Shown in pieces: positions 1 through 10,000 of a stretch of DNA of 64,000 nt. Source of the DNA: Tupaia tana (taxonomy: Eukaryota; Chordata; Mammalia; Scandentia; Tupaiidae); NCBI GenBank assembly GCA_026018925.1, contig JAKSZU010000324.1, forward strand, positions 124,001 to 188,000. Reading direction: 5' to 3'. Positions within the stretch are counted from its first letter, which is position 1. Each line of letters begins with the position of its first letter. A model generated the notes under the pieces. That model was not told the origin of the DNA and did no database searches. It was given only the letters and a program-made list of their open reading frames with translations. Position numbers and translations under genes: made by a program.

Positions 1-214
1 TCTGGCCGGCAAGGGACACTGAGGGAGGGTCACCTCTGACCCCCACCTCACTTCCAGACCCCCAGGCCCCAGACTCCACCTTCTAGACTATCCAGGACTG
101 CCAGAAGGCAATAGGCTCTCCTGCAAGCCTCTGGCCGGCAAGGGACACTGAGGGAAGGTCACCTCTGAACCCCACCTCACTTCCAGACCCCCAGGCCCCA
201 GACTCCACCTTCTA
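1..214 (+). repeat. Array entry: partial A module and full B module
   Basis: The window opens inside a type A module (its last 85 bases, 1-85), followed by a complete type B module at 86-214. The B module has the CTCTGAACCCC variant, which also precedes the matching spacers at 7070 and 13227, so this piece belongs to the same long block as the next two entries. The array clearly extends beyond the left edge. Confidence 0.9.
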
Positions 215-786
215 GGTAGGTAGCCAGGATTTCCTTGAGGCGGTTTTTTGTTCTCTCTTGAAACCCCTACATTCCCTTGTTAACACCTAGCTCTCCTTCC
301 CCCCCAGACTATCCAGGATTCCCAGAAGGCAATAGGCTCTCCTGCAAGCCTCTGGCCGGCAAGGGACAGTGAGGGAGGGTCACCTCTGACCCCCACCTGA
401 CTTCCAGACCCCAGGGCCACAGACTCCACCTTCTAGACTATCCAGGACTGCCAGAAGGCAATAGGCTCTCCTGCAAGCCTCTGGCCGGCAAGGGACATTG
501 AGGGAATGTCACCTCTGACCCCCACCTCACTTTCAGACCCCCAGGCCCCAGACTCCACCTTCTAGGTAGGTAGCCAGGATGTCCTTGAGGCGGTTTTTTG
601 TTCTCTCTTGAAACCCCTGCATTCCCTTGTTAACACCTAGCTCTCCTTCTCCCCCCAGACTATCTAGGACTGCCAGAAGGCAATTGGCTCTCCTGCAAGC
701 GTCTGGCCGGCAAGGCACACTGAGGGAGGGTCACCTCTGACCCCCACCTCACTTCCAGACCCCCAGGCCCCAGACTCCACCTTCTA

Positions 787-879
787 GGTAGGTAGCCAGG
801 ATTTCCTTGAGGCGGTTTTTTGTTCTCTCTTGAAACCCCTGCATTCCTTTGTTAACACCTAGCTCTCCTTCTCCCCCCA
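787..879 (+). repeat. Representative 93-bp spacer
   Basis: This copy is close to the consensus spacer. In order it holds a GGTAGGTAGCC start, a run of six T after GAGGCGG, a TTGTTAACAC segment with an HpaI-type GTTAAC palindrome, and a CTCCTTCTCCCCCC pyrimidine tract that abuts the next module. About half of its bases are G or C, against 62% in the module. Common variants are T5A or T7-8 in the T run, CTCTG for CTCTC, GCTCTCATT for GCTCTCCTT, and C for the first G of GGTAGG. These variants mark particular positions in the longer blocks. I see no sequence similarity between spacer and module beyond short pyrimidine runs. Confidence 0.95.
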
Positions 880-880
880 G
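788..880 (+). other. Intron-like signals in the spacer (representative)
   Basis: Seen in the sequence: read from the second base of the spacer, the segment begins GTAGGTAG after CTAG, ends CTCCCCCCAG before ACTATCC, and contains TTAAC with its second A 25 nt before the final G. This fits the GT-AG rule, the yUnAy branch consensus, and a 3' pyrimidine tract. Removing 788-880 would join CTTCTAG to ACTATCC, which is the A-B junction found in most units. The other AG in the tract (in CCTAGC) lies 7 nt from the branch A, closer than acceptors usually sit. A 93-nt intron is short but within the vertebrate range. Whether it is transcribed or spliced is unknown; chance or a 2-bp AG microhomology deletion could also explain the match. 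Confidence 0.5.
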
Positions 881-892
881 ACTATCCAGGAC

Positions 893-904
893 TGCCAGAA
901 GGCA
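893..904. promoter_or_regulatory. TGCC-N4-GGCA palindrome (representative)
   Basis: TGCCAGAAGGCA is an inverted repeat at module positions 14-25 and is present in almost every module. GCC-N4-GGC is within the range of sites described for AP-2 factors. This may be chance; no function is claimed. Confidence 0.2.
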
Positions 905-949
905 ATAGGCTCTCCTGCAAGCCTCTGGCCGGCAAGGGACACTGAGGGA

Positions 950-965
950 GGGTCACCTCTGACCC
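950..965. promoter_or_regulatory. Palindrome of nuclear-receptor-like half sites (representative)
   Basis: GGGTCA-CCTC-TGACCC is a perfect 16-bp inverted repeat with a 4-bp centre. In type B modules the left arm becomes AGGTCA, the classic nuclear receptor half site. The same palindrome occurs at module positions 71-86 in nearly every one of about 356 modules. Known estrogen-type elements use a 3-bp centre, so a 4-bp centre would be expected to bind more weakly. Binding is inference only. Confidence 0.35.
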
Positions 966-1008
966 CCACCTCACTTCCAGACCCCCAGGCCCCAGACTCC
1001 ACCTTCTA

Positions 1009-1137
1009 GACTATCCAGGACTGCCAGAAGGCAATAGGCTCTCCTGCAAGCCTCTGGCCGGCAAGGGACACTGAGTGAAGGTCACCTCTGACCCCCACCT
1101 CACTTCCAGACCCCCAGGACCCAGACTCCACCTTCTA
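1009..1137 (+). repeat. Representative type B module (129 bp)
   Basis: This is the second module of the unit and lies directly against the next spacer. It differs from type A chiefly by GAGGGAAGGTC (here GAGTGAAGGTC, a local variant shared with the copy at about 7577). The A-B junction reads CTTCTAGACTATCC and creates an XbaI-type TCTAGA at 1005-1010, which is absent where a spacer intervenes. A and B have kept their identities along 64 kb, so the 351-bp pair, not the single module, is the unit that has been amplified. Confidence 0.93.
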
Positions 1138-4100
1138 GGTAGGTAGCCAGGATTTACTTGAGGCGGTTTTTTGTTCTCTCTTGAAACCCCTGCATTCCCT
1201 TGTTAACACCTAGCTCTCCTTCTCCCCCCAGACTATCCAGGACTGCCAGAAGGCAATAGGCTCTCCTTCAAGCCTCTGACCGGCAAGGGACACTGAGGGA
1301 GGGTCACCTCTGACCCCCACCTCACTTCCAGACCCCCAGGCCCCAGACTCCACCTTCTAGACTATCCAGGACTGCCAGAAGGCAATAGGCTCTCCTGCAA
1401 GCCTCTGGCAGGCAAGGGACACTGAGGGAAGGTCACCTCTGACCCCCACCTCACTTCCAGACCCCCAGGCCCCAGACTCCACCTTCTAGGTAGGTAGCCA
1501 GGATTTCCTTGAGGCGGTTTTTTGTTCTCTCTTGAAACCCCTGCATTCCCTTGTTAACACCTAGCTCTCCTTCTCCCCCCAGACTATCCAGGACTGCCAG
1601 AAGGCAATAGGCTCTCCTGCAAGCCTCTGGCCGGCAAGGGACACTGAGGGAGGGTCACCTCTGACCCCCACCTCAATTCCAGACCCCTAGGCCCCAGACT
1701 CCACCTTCTAGACTATCCAGGACTGCCAGAAGGCAATAGGCTCTCCTGCAAGCCTCTGGCCGGCAAGGGACACTGAGGGAAGGTCACCTCTGACCCCCAC
1801 CTCACTTCCAGACCCCCAGGCCCCAGACTCCACCTTCTAGGTAGGTAGTCAGGATTTCCTTGAGGCGGTTTTTTGTTCTCTCTTGAAACCCCTGCATTCC
1901 CTTGTTAACACCCAGCTCTCCTTCTCCCCCCAGACTATCCAGGACTGCCAGAAGGCAATAGGCTCTCCTGCAAGCCTCTGGCCGGCAAGGGACACTGAGG
2001 GAGGGTCACCTCTGACCCCCACCTCACTTCCAGACCCCCAAACCCCAGACTCCACCTTCTTGACTATCCAGGACTGCCAGAAGGCAATAGGCTCTCCTGC
2101 AAGCCTCTGGCCGGCAAGGGACACTGAGGGAAGGTCACCTCTGACCCCCACCTCACTTCCAGACCCCCAGGCCCCAGACTCCACCTTCTAGGTAGGTAGC
2201 CAGGATTTCCTTGAGGCGGTTTTTTGTTCTCTCTTGAAACCCCTGCATTCCCTTGTTAACACCGAGCTCTCCTTCTCCCCCCAGACTATCCAGGACTGCC
2301 AGAAGGCAATAGGCTCACCTGCAAGCCTCTGGCCGGCAAGGGACACTGAGGGAGGGTCACCTCTGACCCCCACCTCACTTCCAGACCCCCAGGCCCCAGA
2401 CTCCACCTTCTAGGTAGGTAGCCAGGATTTCCTTGAGGCGGTTTTTTGTTCTCCCTTGAAACCCCTGCATTCCCTTGTTAACACCTAGCTCTCCTTCTCC
2501 CCCCAGACTATCCAGGACTGCCAGAAGGCAATTGGCTCTCCTGCAAGCCTCTGGCCGGCAAGGCACACTGAGGGAGGGTCACCTCTGACCCCCAATTCAC
2601 TTCCAGACCCCCAGGCCCCAGACTCCACCTTCTAGACTATCCAGGACTGCCAGAAGGCAATAGGCTCTCCTGCAAGCCTCTGGCCGGCAAGGGACACTGA
2701 GGGAAGGTCACCTCTGAACCCCACCTCACTTCCAGACCCCCAGGCCCCAGACTCCACCTTCTAAGTAGGTAGCCAGGATTTCCTTGAGGCGGTTTTTTGT
2801 TCTCTCTTGAAACCCCTGCATTCCCTTGTTAACACCTAGCTCTCCTTCTCCCCCCAGACTATCCAGGACTGCCAGAAGGCAATAGGCTCTCCTGCAAGCC
2901 TCTGGCCGGCAAGGGACACTGAGGGAGGGTCACCTCTGACCCCCACCTCACATCCAGACCCCCAGGCCCCAGACTCCACCTTCTAGGTAGGTAGCCAGGA
3001 TTTCCTTGAGGCGGTTTTTTGTTCTGTCTTGAAACCCCTGCATTCCCTTGTTAACACCTAGCTCTCATTCTCCCCCCAGGCTATCCAGGACTGCCAGAAG
3101 GCAATTGGCTCTCCTGCAAGCCTCTGGCGTGCAAGGCACACTGAGGGAGGGTCACCTCTGACCCCCACCTCACTTCCAGACCCCCAGGCCCCAGACTCCA
3201 CCTTCTAGACTATCCAGGACTGCCAGAAGGCAATAGGCTCTCCTGCAAGCCTCTGGCCAGCAAGGGACACTGAGGGAAGGTCACCTCTGACCCCCACCTC
3301 ACTTCCAGACCCCCAGGCCCCAGACTCCACCTTCTAGGTAGGTAGCCAGGATTTCCTTGAGGCGGTTTTTTGTTCTCTCTTGAAACCCCTGCATTCCCTT
3401 GTTAACACCTAGCTCTCCTTCTCCCCCCAGACTATCCAGGACTGCCAGAAGGCAATAGGCTCTCCTGCAAGCGTCTGGCCGGCAAGGGACACTTAGGGAG
3501 GGTCACCTCTGACCCCCACCTCACTTCCAGACCCCCAGGCCCCAGACTCCACCTTCTAGACTATCCAGGACGGCCAGAAGGCAATAGGCTCTCCTGCAAG
3601 CCTCTGGCCGGCAAGGGACACTGAGGGAAGGTCACCTCTGACCCCCACCTCACTTCCAGACCCCCAGGCCCCAGACTCCACCTTCTAGGTAGGTAGCCAG
3701 GATTTCCTTGAGGCGGTTTTTTGTTCTCTCTTGAAACCCCTGCATTCCCTTGTTAACACCTAGCTCTACTTCTCCCCCCAGACTATCCAGGACTGCCAGA
3801 AGGCAATAGGCTCTCCTGCAAGCCTCTGCCGGCAAGGAACACTGAGGGAGGGTCACCTCTGACACCCACCTCACTTCCAGACCCCAAGACCCCAGACTCC
3901 ACCTTCTAGACTATCCAGGACTGCCAGAAGGCAATAGGCTCTCCTGCAAGCCTCTGGCCGCAAAGGGACAGTGAGGGAAGGTCATCTCTGACCCCCACCT
4001 CACTTCCAGACCCCCAGGCCCCAGACTCCACCTTCTAGGTAGGTAGCCAGGATTTCCTTGAGGCGGTTTTTTGTTCTCTCTTGAAACCCCTGCATTCCCT

Positions 4101-7069
4101 TGTTAACACCTAGCTCTCCTTATCCCCCCAGACTATCCAGGACTGCCAGAAGGCAATAGGCTCTCCTGCAAGCCTCTGGCCGGCAAGGGACACTGACGGA
4201 GGGTCACATCTGACCCCCACCTCACTTCCAGACCCCCAGGCCCCAGACTCCACCTTCTAGACTCTCCAGGACTGCCAGAAGGCAATACGCTCTCCTGCAA
4301 GCCTCTGGCCGGCAAGGGACACTGAGGGAAGGTCACCTCTGACCCCCACCTCACTTCCAGACCCCCAGGTCCCTAGACTCCACCTTCTAGGTAGGTAGCC
4401 AGGATTTCCTTGAGGCGGTTTTTTGTTCTCTCTCGAAAGCCCTGCATTCCCTTGTTAACACCTAGCTCTCCTTCTCCCCCCAGACTATCCAGGACAGCCA
4501 GAAGGCAATAGGCTCTCCTGCAAGCCTCTGGCCGGCAAGGGACACTGAGGGAGGGTCACCTCTGACCCCCACCTAACTTCCAGACCCCCAGGCCCCAGAC
4601 TCCACCTTCTAGACTATCCAGGACTGCCAGAAGGCAATAGGCTCTCCTGCAAGCCTCTGGCCGGTAAGGGACACTGAGGGAAGGTCACCTCTGACCCCCA
4701 CCTCACTTCCAGACCCCCAGGCCCCAGACTCCACCTTCTAGGTAGGTAGCCAGGATTTCCTTGAGGCGGTTTTTTGTTCTCTCTTGAAACCCCTGCATTC
4801 CCTTGTTAACACCTAGCTCTCCTTCTCCCCCCAGACTATCCAGGACTGCCAGAAGGCAATAGGCTCTCCTGCAAGCCTCTGGCCGGCAAGGGACACTGAG
4901 GGAGGGTCACCTCTGACCCCCACCTCACTTCCAGACCCCCAGGCCCCAGACTCCACCTTCTAGACTATCCAGGACTGCCAGAAGGCAATAGGCTCTCCTG
5001 CAAGCCTCTGGCCGGCAGGGGACACTGAGGGAAGGTCACCTCTGACCCCCACCTCACTTCCAGACCCCCAGGCCCCAGACTCCACCTTCTAGGTAGGTAG
5101 CCAGGATTTCCTTGAGGCGGTTTTTTGTTCTCTCTTGAAACCCCTGCATTCCCTTGTTAACACCTAGCTCTCCTTCTCCCCCCAGACTATCCAGGACGGC
5201 CAGAAGGCAGTAGGCTCTCCTGCAAGCCTCTGGCCGGCAAGGGACACTGAGGGAGGGTCACCTCTGACCCCCACCTCACTTCCAGACCCCCAGGCCCCAG
5301 ACTCCACCTTCAAGGTAGGTAGCCAGGATTTCCTTGAGGCAGTTTTTTGTTCTCTCTTGAGACCCCTGCATTCCCTTGTTAACACCTAGCTCTCCTTCTC
5401 TCCCCAGACTATCTAGGACTGCCAGAAGGCAATTGGCTCTCCTGCAAGCGTCTGGCCGGCAAGGCACACTGAGGGAGGGTCACCTCTGACCCCCACCTCA
5501 CTTCCAGACCCCCAGGCCCCAGACTCCACCTTCTAGACTATCCAGGACTGCCAGAAGGCAATAGGCTCTCCTGCAAGCCTCTGGCCGGCAAGGGACACTG
5601 AGGGAAGGTCACCTCTGAACCCCACCTCACTTTCAGACCCCAGGCCACAAACTCCACCTTCTACGTAGGTAGCCAGGATTTCCTTGAGGCGGTTTTTTGT
5701 TCTCTCTTGAAACCCCTACATTCCCTTGTTAGCACCTAGCTCTCCTTCTCCCCCCAGCCTATCCAGGACTGCCAGAAGGCAATAGGCTCTCCTGCAAGCC
5801 TCTGGCCGGCAAGGGACACTGAGAGAGGGTCACCTCTGACCCCCACCTCACTTCCAGACCCCCAGGCCCCAGACTCCACCTTCTAGACTATCCAGGACTG
5901 CCAGAAGGCAATAGGCTCTCCTGCAAGCCTCTGGCTGGCAAGGGACACTGAGGGAAGGTCACCTCTGAACCCCACCTCACTTCCAGACCCCCAGGCCCCA
6001 GACTCCACCTTCTAGGTAGGTAGCCAGGATTTCCTTGAGGCGGTTTTTTGTTCTCTCTTGAAACCCCTGCATTCCCTTGTTAACACCTAGCTCTCCTTCT
6101 CCCCCCAGACTATCCAGGACTGCCAGAAGGCAATAGGCTCTCCTGCAAGCCTCTGGCCGGCAAGGGACACTGAGGGAGGGTCACCTCTGACCCCCCACCT
6201 CACTTCCAGACCCCCAGGCCCCAGACTCCACCTTCTAGACTATCCAGGACTGCCAGAAGGCAATAGGCTCTCCTGCAAGCCTCTGGCCGGCAAGGGACAC
6301 TGAGGGAAGGTCACCTCTGACCCCCACCTCACTTCCAGACCCCCAGGCCCCAGACTCCACCTTCTAGGTAGGTAGCCAGGATTTCCTTGAGGCGGTTTTT
6401 TCTTCTCTCTTGAAACCCCTGCATTCCCTTGTTAACACCTAGCTCTCCTTCTCCCCCCAGATTATCCAGGACTGCCAGAAGGCAATAGGCTCTCCTGCAA
6501 GCCTCTGGCCGGCAAGGGACACTGAGGGAGGGTCACCTCTGACCCCCACCTCACTTCCAGACCCCCAGGCCCCAGACTCCACCTTCTAGACTATCCAGGA
6601 CTGCCAGAAGGCAATAGGCTCTCCTGCAAGCCTCTGGCCGGCAAGGGACACTGAGGGAAGGTCACCTCTGACCCCCACCTCACTTCCAGACCCCCAGGTC
6701 CCCAGACTCCACCTTCTAGGTAGGTAGCCAGGATTTCCTTGAGGCGGTTTTTTGTTCTCTCTTGAAACCCCTGCATTCCCTTGTTAACACCTAGCTCTCC
6801 TTCTCCCCCCAGACTATCCAGGACTGCCAGAAGGCAATAGGCTCTCCTGCAAGCCTCTGGCCGGCAAGGGACACTGAGGGAGGGTCACCTCTGACCCCCA
6901 CCTCACTTCCAGACCCCCAGGCCCCAGACTCCACCTTCTAGACTATCCAGGACTGCCAGAAGGCAATAGGCTCTCCTGCAAGCCTCTGGCCGGCAAGGGA
7001 CACTGAGGGAAGGTCACCTCTGAACCCCACCTCACTTCCAGACCCCCAGGCCCCAGACTCCACCTTCTA

Positions 7070-10000
7070 GGTAGGTAGCCAGGATTTCCTTGAGGCGGTT
7101 TTTTGTTCTCTCTTGAAACCCCTACATTCCCTTGTTAACACCTAGCTCTCCTTCCCCCCCAGACTATCCAGGACTGCCAGAAGGCAATAGGCTCTCCTGC
7201 AAGCGTCTGGCCGGCAAGGAACACTGAGGGAGGGTCACCTCTGACCCCCACCTCACTTCCAGACCCCCAGGCCCCAGACTCCACCTTCTAGGTAGGTAGC
7301 CAGGATTTCCTTGAGGCGGTTTTTTGTTCTCTCTTGAAACCCCTGCATTCCCTTGTTAACACCTAGCTCTCCTTCTCCCCCCAGACTATCCAGGACTGCC
7401 AGAAGGCAATAGGCTCTCCTGCAAGCCTCTGGCCGGCAAGGGACACTGAGGGAGGGTCACCTCTGACCCCCACCTCACTTCCAGACCCCCAGGCCCCAGA
7501 CTCCACCTTCTAGACTATCCAGGACTGCCAGAAGGCAATAGGCTCTCCTGCAAGCCTCTGGCCGGCAAGGGACACTGAGTGAAGGTCACCTCTGACCCCC
7601 ACCTCACTTCCAGACCCCCAGGACCCAGACTCCACCTTCTAGGTAGGTAGCCAGGATTTACTTGAGGCGGTTTTTTGTTCTCTCTTGAAACCCCTGCATT
7701 CCCTTGTTAACACCTAGCTCTCCTTCTCCCCCCAGACTATCCAGGACTGCCAGAAGGCAATAGGCTCTCCTGCAAGCCTCTGACCGGCAAGGGACACTGA
7801 GGGAGGGTCACCTCTGACCCCCACCTCACTTCCAGACCCCCAGGCCCCAGACTCCACCTTCTAGACTATCCAGGACTGCCAGAAGGCAATAGGCTCTCCT
7901 GCAAGCCTCTGGCAGGCAAGGGACACTGAGGGAAGGTCACCTCTGACCCCCACACCTCACTTCCAGACCCCCAGGCCCCAGACTCCACCTTCTAGGTAGG
8001 TAGCCAGGATTTCCTTGAGGCGGTTTTTTGTTCTCTCTTGAAACCCCTGCATTCCCCTTGTTAACACCTAGCTCTCCTTCTCCCCCCAGACTATCCAGGA
8101 CTGCCAGAAGGCAATAGGCTCTCCTGCAAGCCTCTGGCCGGCAAGGGACACTGAGGGAGGGTCACCTCTGACCCCCACCTCAATTCCAGACCCCTAGGCC
8201 CCAGACTCCACCTTCTAGACTATCCAGGACTGCCAGAAGGCAATAGGCTCTCCTGCAAGCCTCTGGCCGGCAAGGGACACTGAGGGAAGGTCACCTCTGA
8301 CCCCCACCTCACTTCCAGACCCCCAGGCCCCAGACTCCACCTTCTAGGTAGGTAGCCAGGATTTCCTTGAGGCGGTTTTTTGTTCTCTCTTGAAACCCCT
8401 GCATTCCCTTGTTAACACCCAGCTCTCCTTCTCCCCCCAGACTATCCAGGACTGCCAGAAGGCAATAGGCTCTCCTGCAAGCCTCTGGCCGGCAAGGGAC
8501 ACTGAGGGAGGGTCACCTCTGACCCCCACCTCACTTACAGACCCCCAAACCCCAGACTCCACCTTCTAGACTATCCAGGACTGCCAGAAGGCAATAGGCT
8601 CTCCTGCAAGCCTCTGGCCGGCAAGGGACACTGAGGGAAGGTCACCTCTGACCCCCACCTCACTTCCAGACCCCCAGGCCCCAGACTCCACCTTCTAGGT
8701 AGGTAGCCAGGATTTCCTTGAGGCGGTTTTTTGTTCTCTCTTGAAACCCCTGCATTCCCTTGTTAACACCGAGCTCTCCTTCTCCCCCCAGACTATCCAG
8801 GACTGCCAGAAGGCAATAGGCTCACCTGCAAGCCTCTGGCCGGCAAGGGGACACTGAGGGAGGGTCACCTCTGACCCCCACCTCACTTCCAGACCCCCAG
8901 GCCCCAGACTCCACCTTCTAGGTAGGTAGCCAGGATTTCCTTGAGGCGGTTTTTTGTTCTCCCTTGAAACCCCTGCATTCCCTTGTTAACACCTAGCTCT
9001 CCTTCTCCCCCCAGACTATCCAGGACTGCCAGAAGGCAATTGGCTCTCCTGCAAGCCTCTGGCCGGCAAGGCACACTGAGGGAGGGTCACCTCTGACCCC
9101 CAATTCACTTCCAGACCCCCAGGCCCCAGACTCCACCTTCTAGACTATCCAGGACTGCCAGAAGGCAATAGGCTCTCCTGCAAGCCTCTGGCCGGCAAGG
9201 GACACTGAGGGAAGGTCACCTCTGAACCCCACCTCACTTCCAGACCCCCAGGCCCCAGACTCCACCTTCTAAGTAGGTAGCCAGGATTTCCTTGAGGCGG
9301 TTTTTTGTTCTCTCTTGAAACCCCTGCATTCCCTTGTTAACACCTAGCTCTCCTTCTCCCCCCAGACTATCCAGGACTGCCAGAAGGCAATAGGCTCTCC
9401 TGCAAGCCTCTGGCCGGCAAGGGACACTGAGGGAGGGTCACCTCTGACCCCCACCTCACATCCAGACCCCCAGGCCCCAGACTCCACCTTCTAGGTAGGT
9501 AGCCAGGATTTCCTTGAGGCGGTTTTTTGTTCTGTCTTGAAACCCCTGCATTCCCTTGTTAACACCTAGCTCTCATTCTCCCCCCAGGCTATCCAGGACT
9601 GCCAGAAGGCAATTGGCTCTCCTGCAAGCCTCTGGCGTGCAAGGCACACTGAGGGAGGGTCACCTCTGACCCCCACCTCACTTCCAGACCCCCAGGCCCC
9701 AGACTCCACCTTCTAGACTATCCAGGACTGCCAGAAGGCAATAGGCTCTCCTGCAAGCCTCTGGCCAGCAAGGGACACTGAGGGAAGGTCACCTCTGACC
9801 CCCACCTCACTTCCAGACCCCCAGGCCCCAGACTCCACCTTCTAGGTAGGTAGCCAGGATTTCCTTGAGGCGGTTTTTTGTTCTCTCTTGAAACCCCTGC
9901 ATTCCCTTGTTAACACCTAGCTCTCCTTCTCCCCCCAGACTATCCAGGACTGCCAGAAGGCAATAGGCTCTCCTGCAAGCGTCTGGCCGGCAAGGGACAC

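Larger units (their letters stand above)
880..1008 (+). repeat. Representative type A module (129 bp)
   Basis: This is the first module after a spacer. Key marks in order are the GACTATCCAGG start, a TGCCAGAAGGCA palindrome at module positions 14-25, GGCCGGCAAGG around position 50, the A-type GAGGGAGGGTC at 66-76, a GGGTCACCTCTGACCC palindrome at 71-86, and a C-rich tail with CCAGACCCCC and CCCCAGACTCC. My base count for the consensus is 29 A, 50 C, 30 G and 20 T. The plus-strand frame starting at ACT has one stop, the TAG at the module end, so it reads 42 codons between stops. Confidence 0.95.
215..7069 (+). repeat. Long block 1, copy 1 (6,855 bp)
   Basis: Spacer starts: 215, 565, 787, 1138, 1489, 1840, 2191, 2413, 2764, 2986, 3337, 3688, 4038, 4390, 4741, 5092, 5314, 5664, 6015, 6367, 6719. 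Single-module intervals end just before 787, 2413, 2986 and 5314; the others hold A-B pairs. Variants shared with copy 2 include CCTACATTCC with a C-run variant in the first spacer, GATTTACTTG near 1152, CTAAGTAGG at 2761, CAAGGTAGG at 5311 and GTTAGCACC near 5728. By eye there are only about a dozen differences from copy 2 between 0.8 and 6.0 kb, so the duplication is recent. Copy 1 has two 351-bp units (around 307-657 and 6015-6366) that copy 2 lacks. Confidence 0.9.

Noticed and set aside
787-879. RNA polymerase III internal promoter or SINE origin for the spacer
   Set aside because: No A box or B box match, no A-rich tail and no target-site duplication beyond the 2-bp AG.
880-1008. G-quadruplex potential on the minus strand
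   Set aside because: Each module gives only three G runs of four or more within reach, and the plus strand only three runs of three, so the canonical four-run pattern is not met.
880-1137. PRDM9-type CCNCCNTNNCCNC hotspot motif
   Set aside because: CCACCTT matches the first half, but the second half fails in the consensus unit.
1883-2191. Plus-strand reading frame of 102 aa with two copies of a 43-codon repeat
   Set aside because: A single change of TAG to TTG at the A-B junction opens it. The near-identical copy at about 8.4-8.7 kb keeps the stop.
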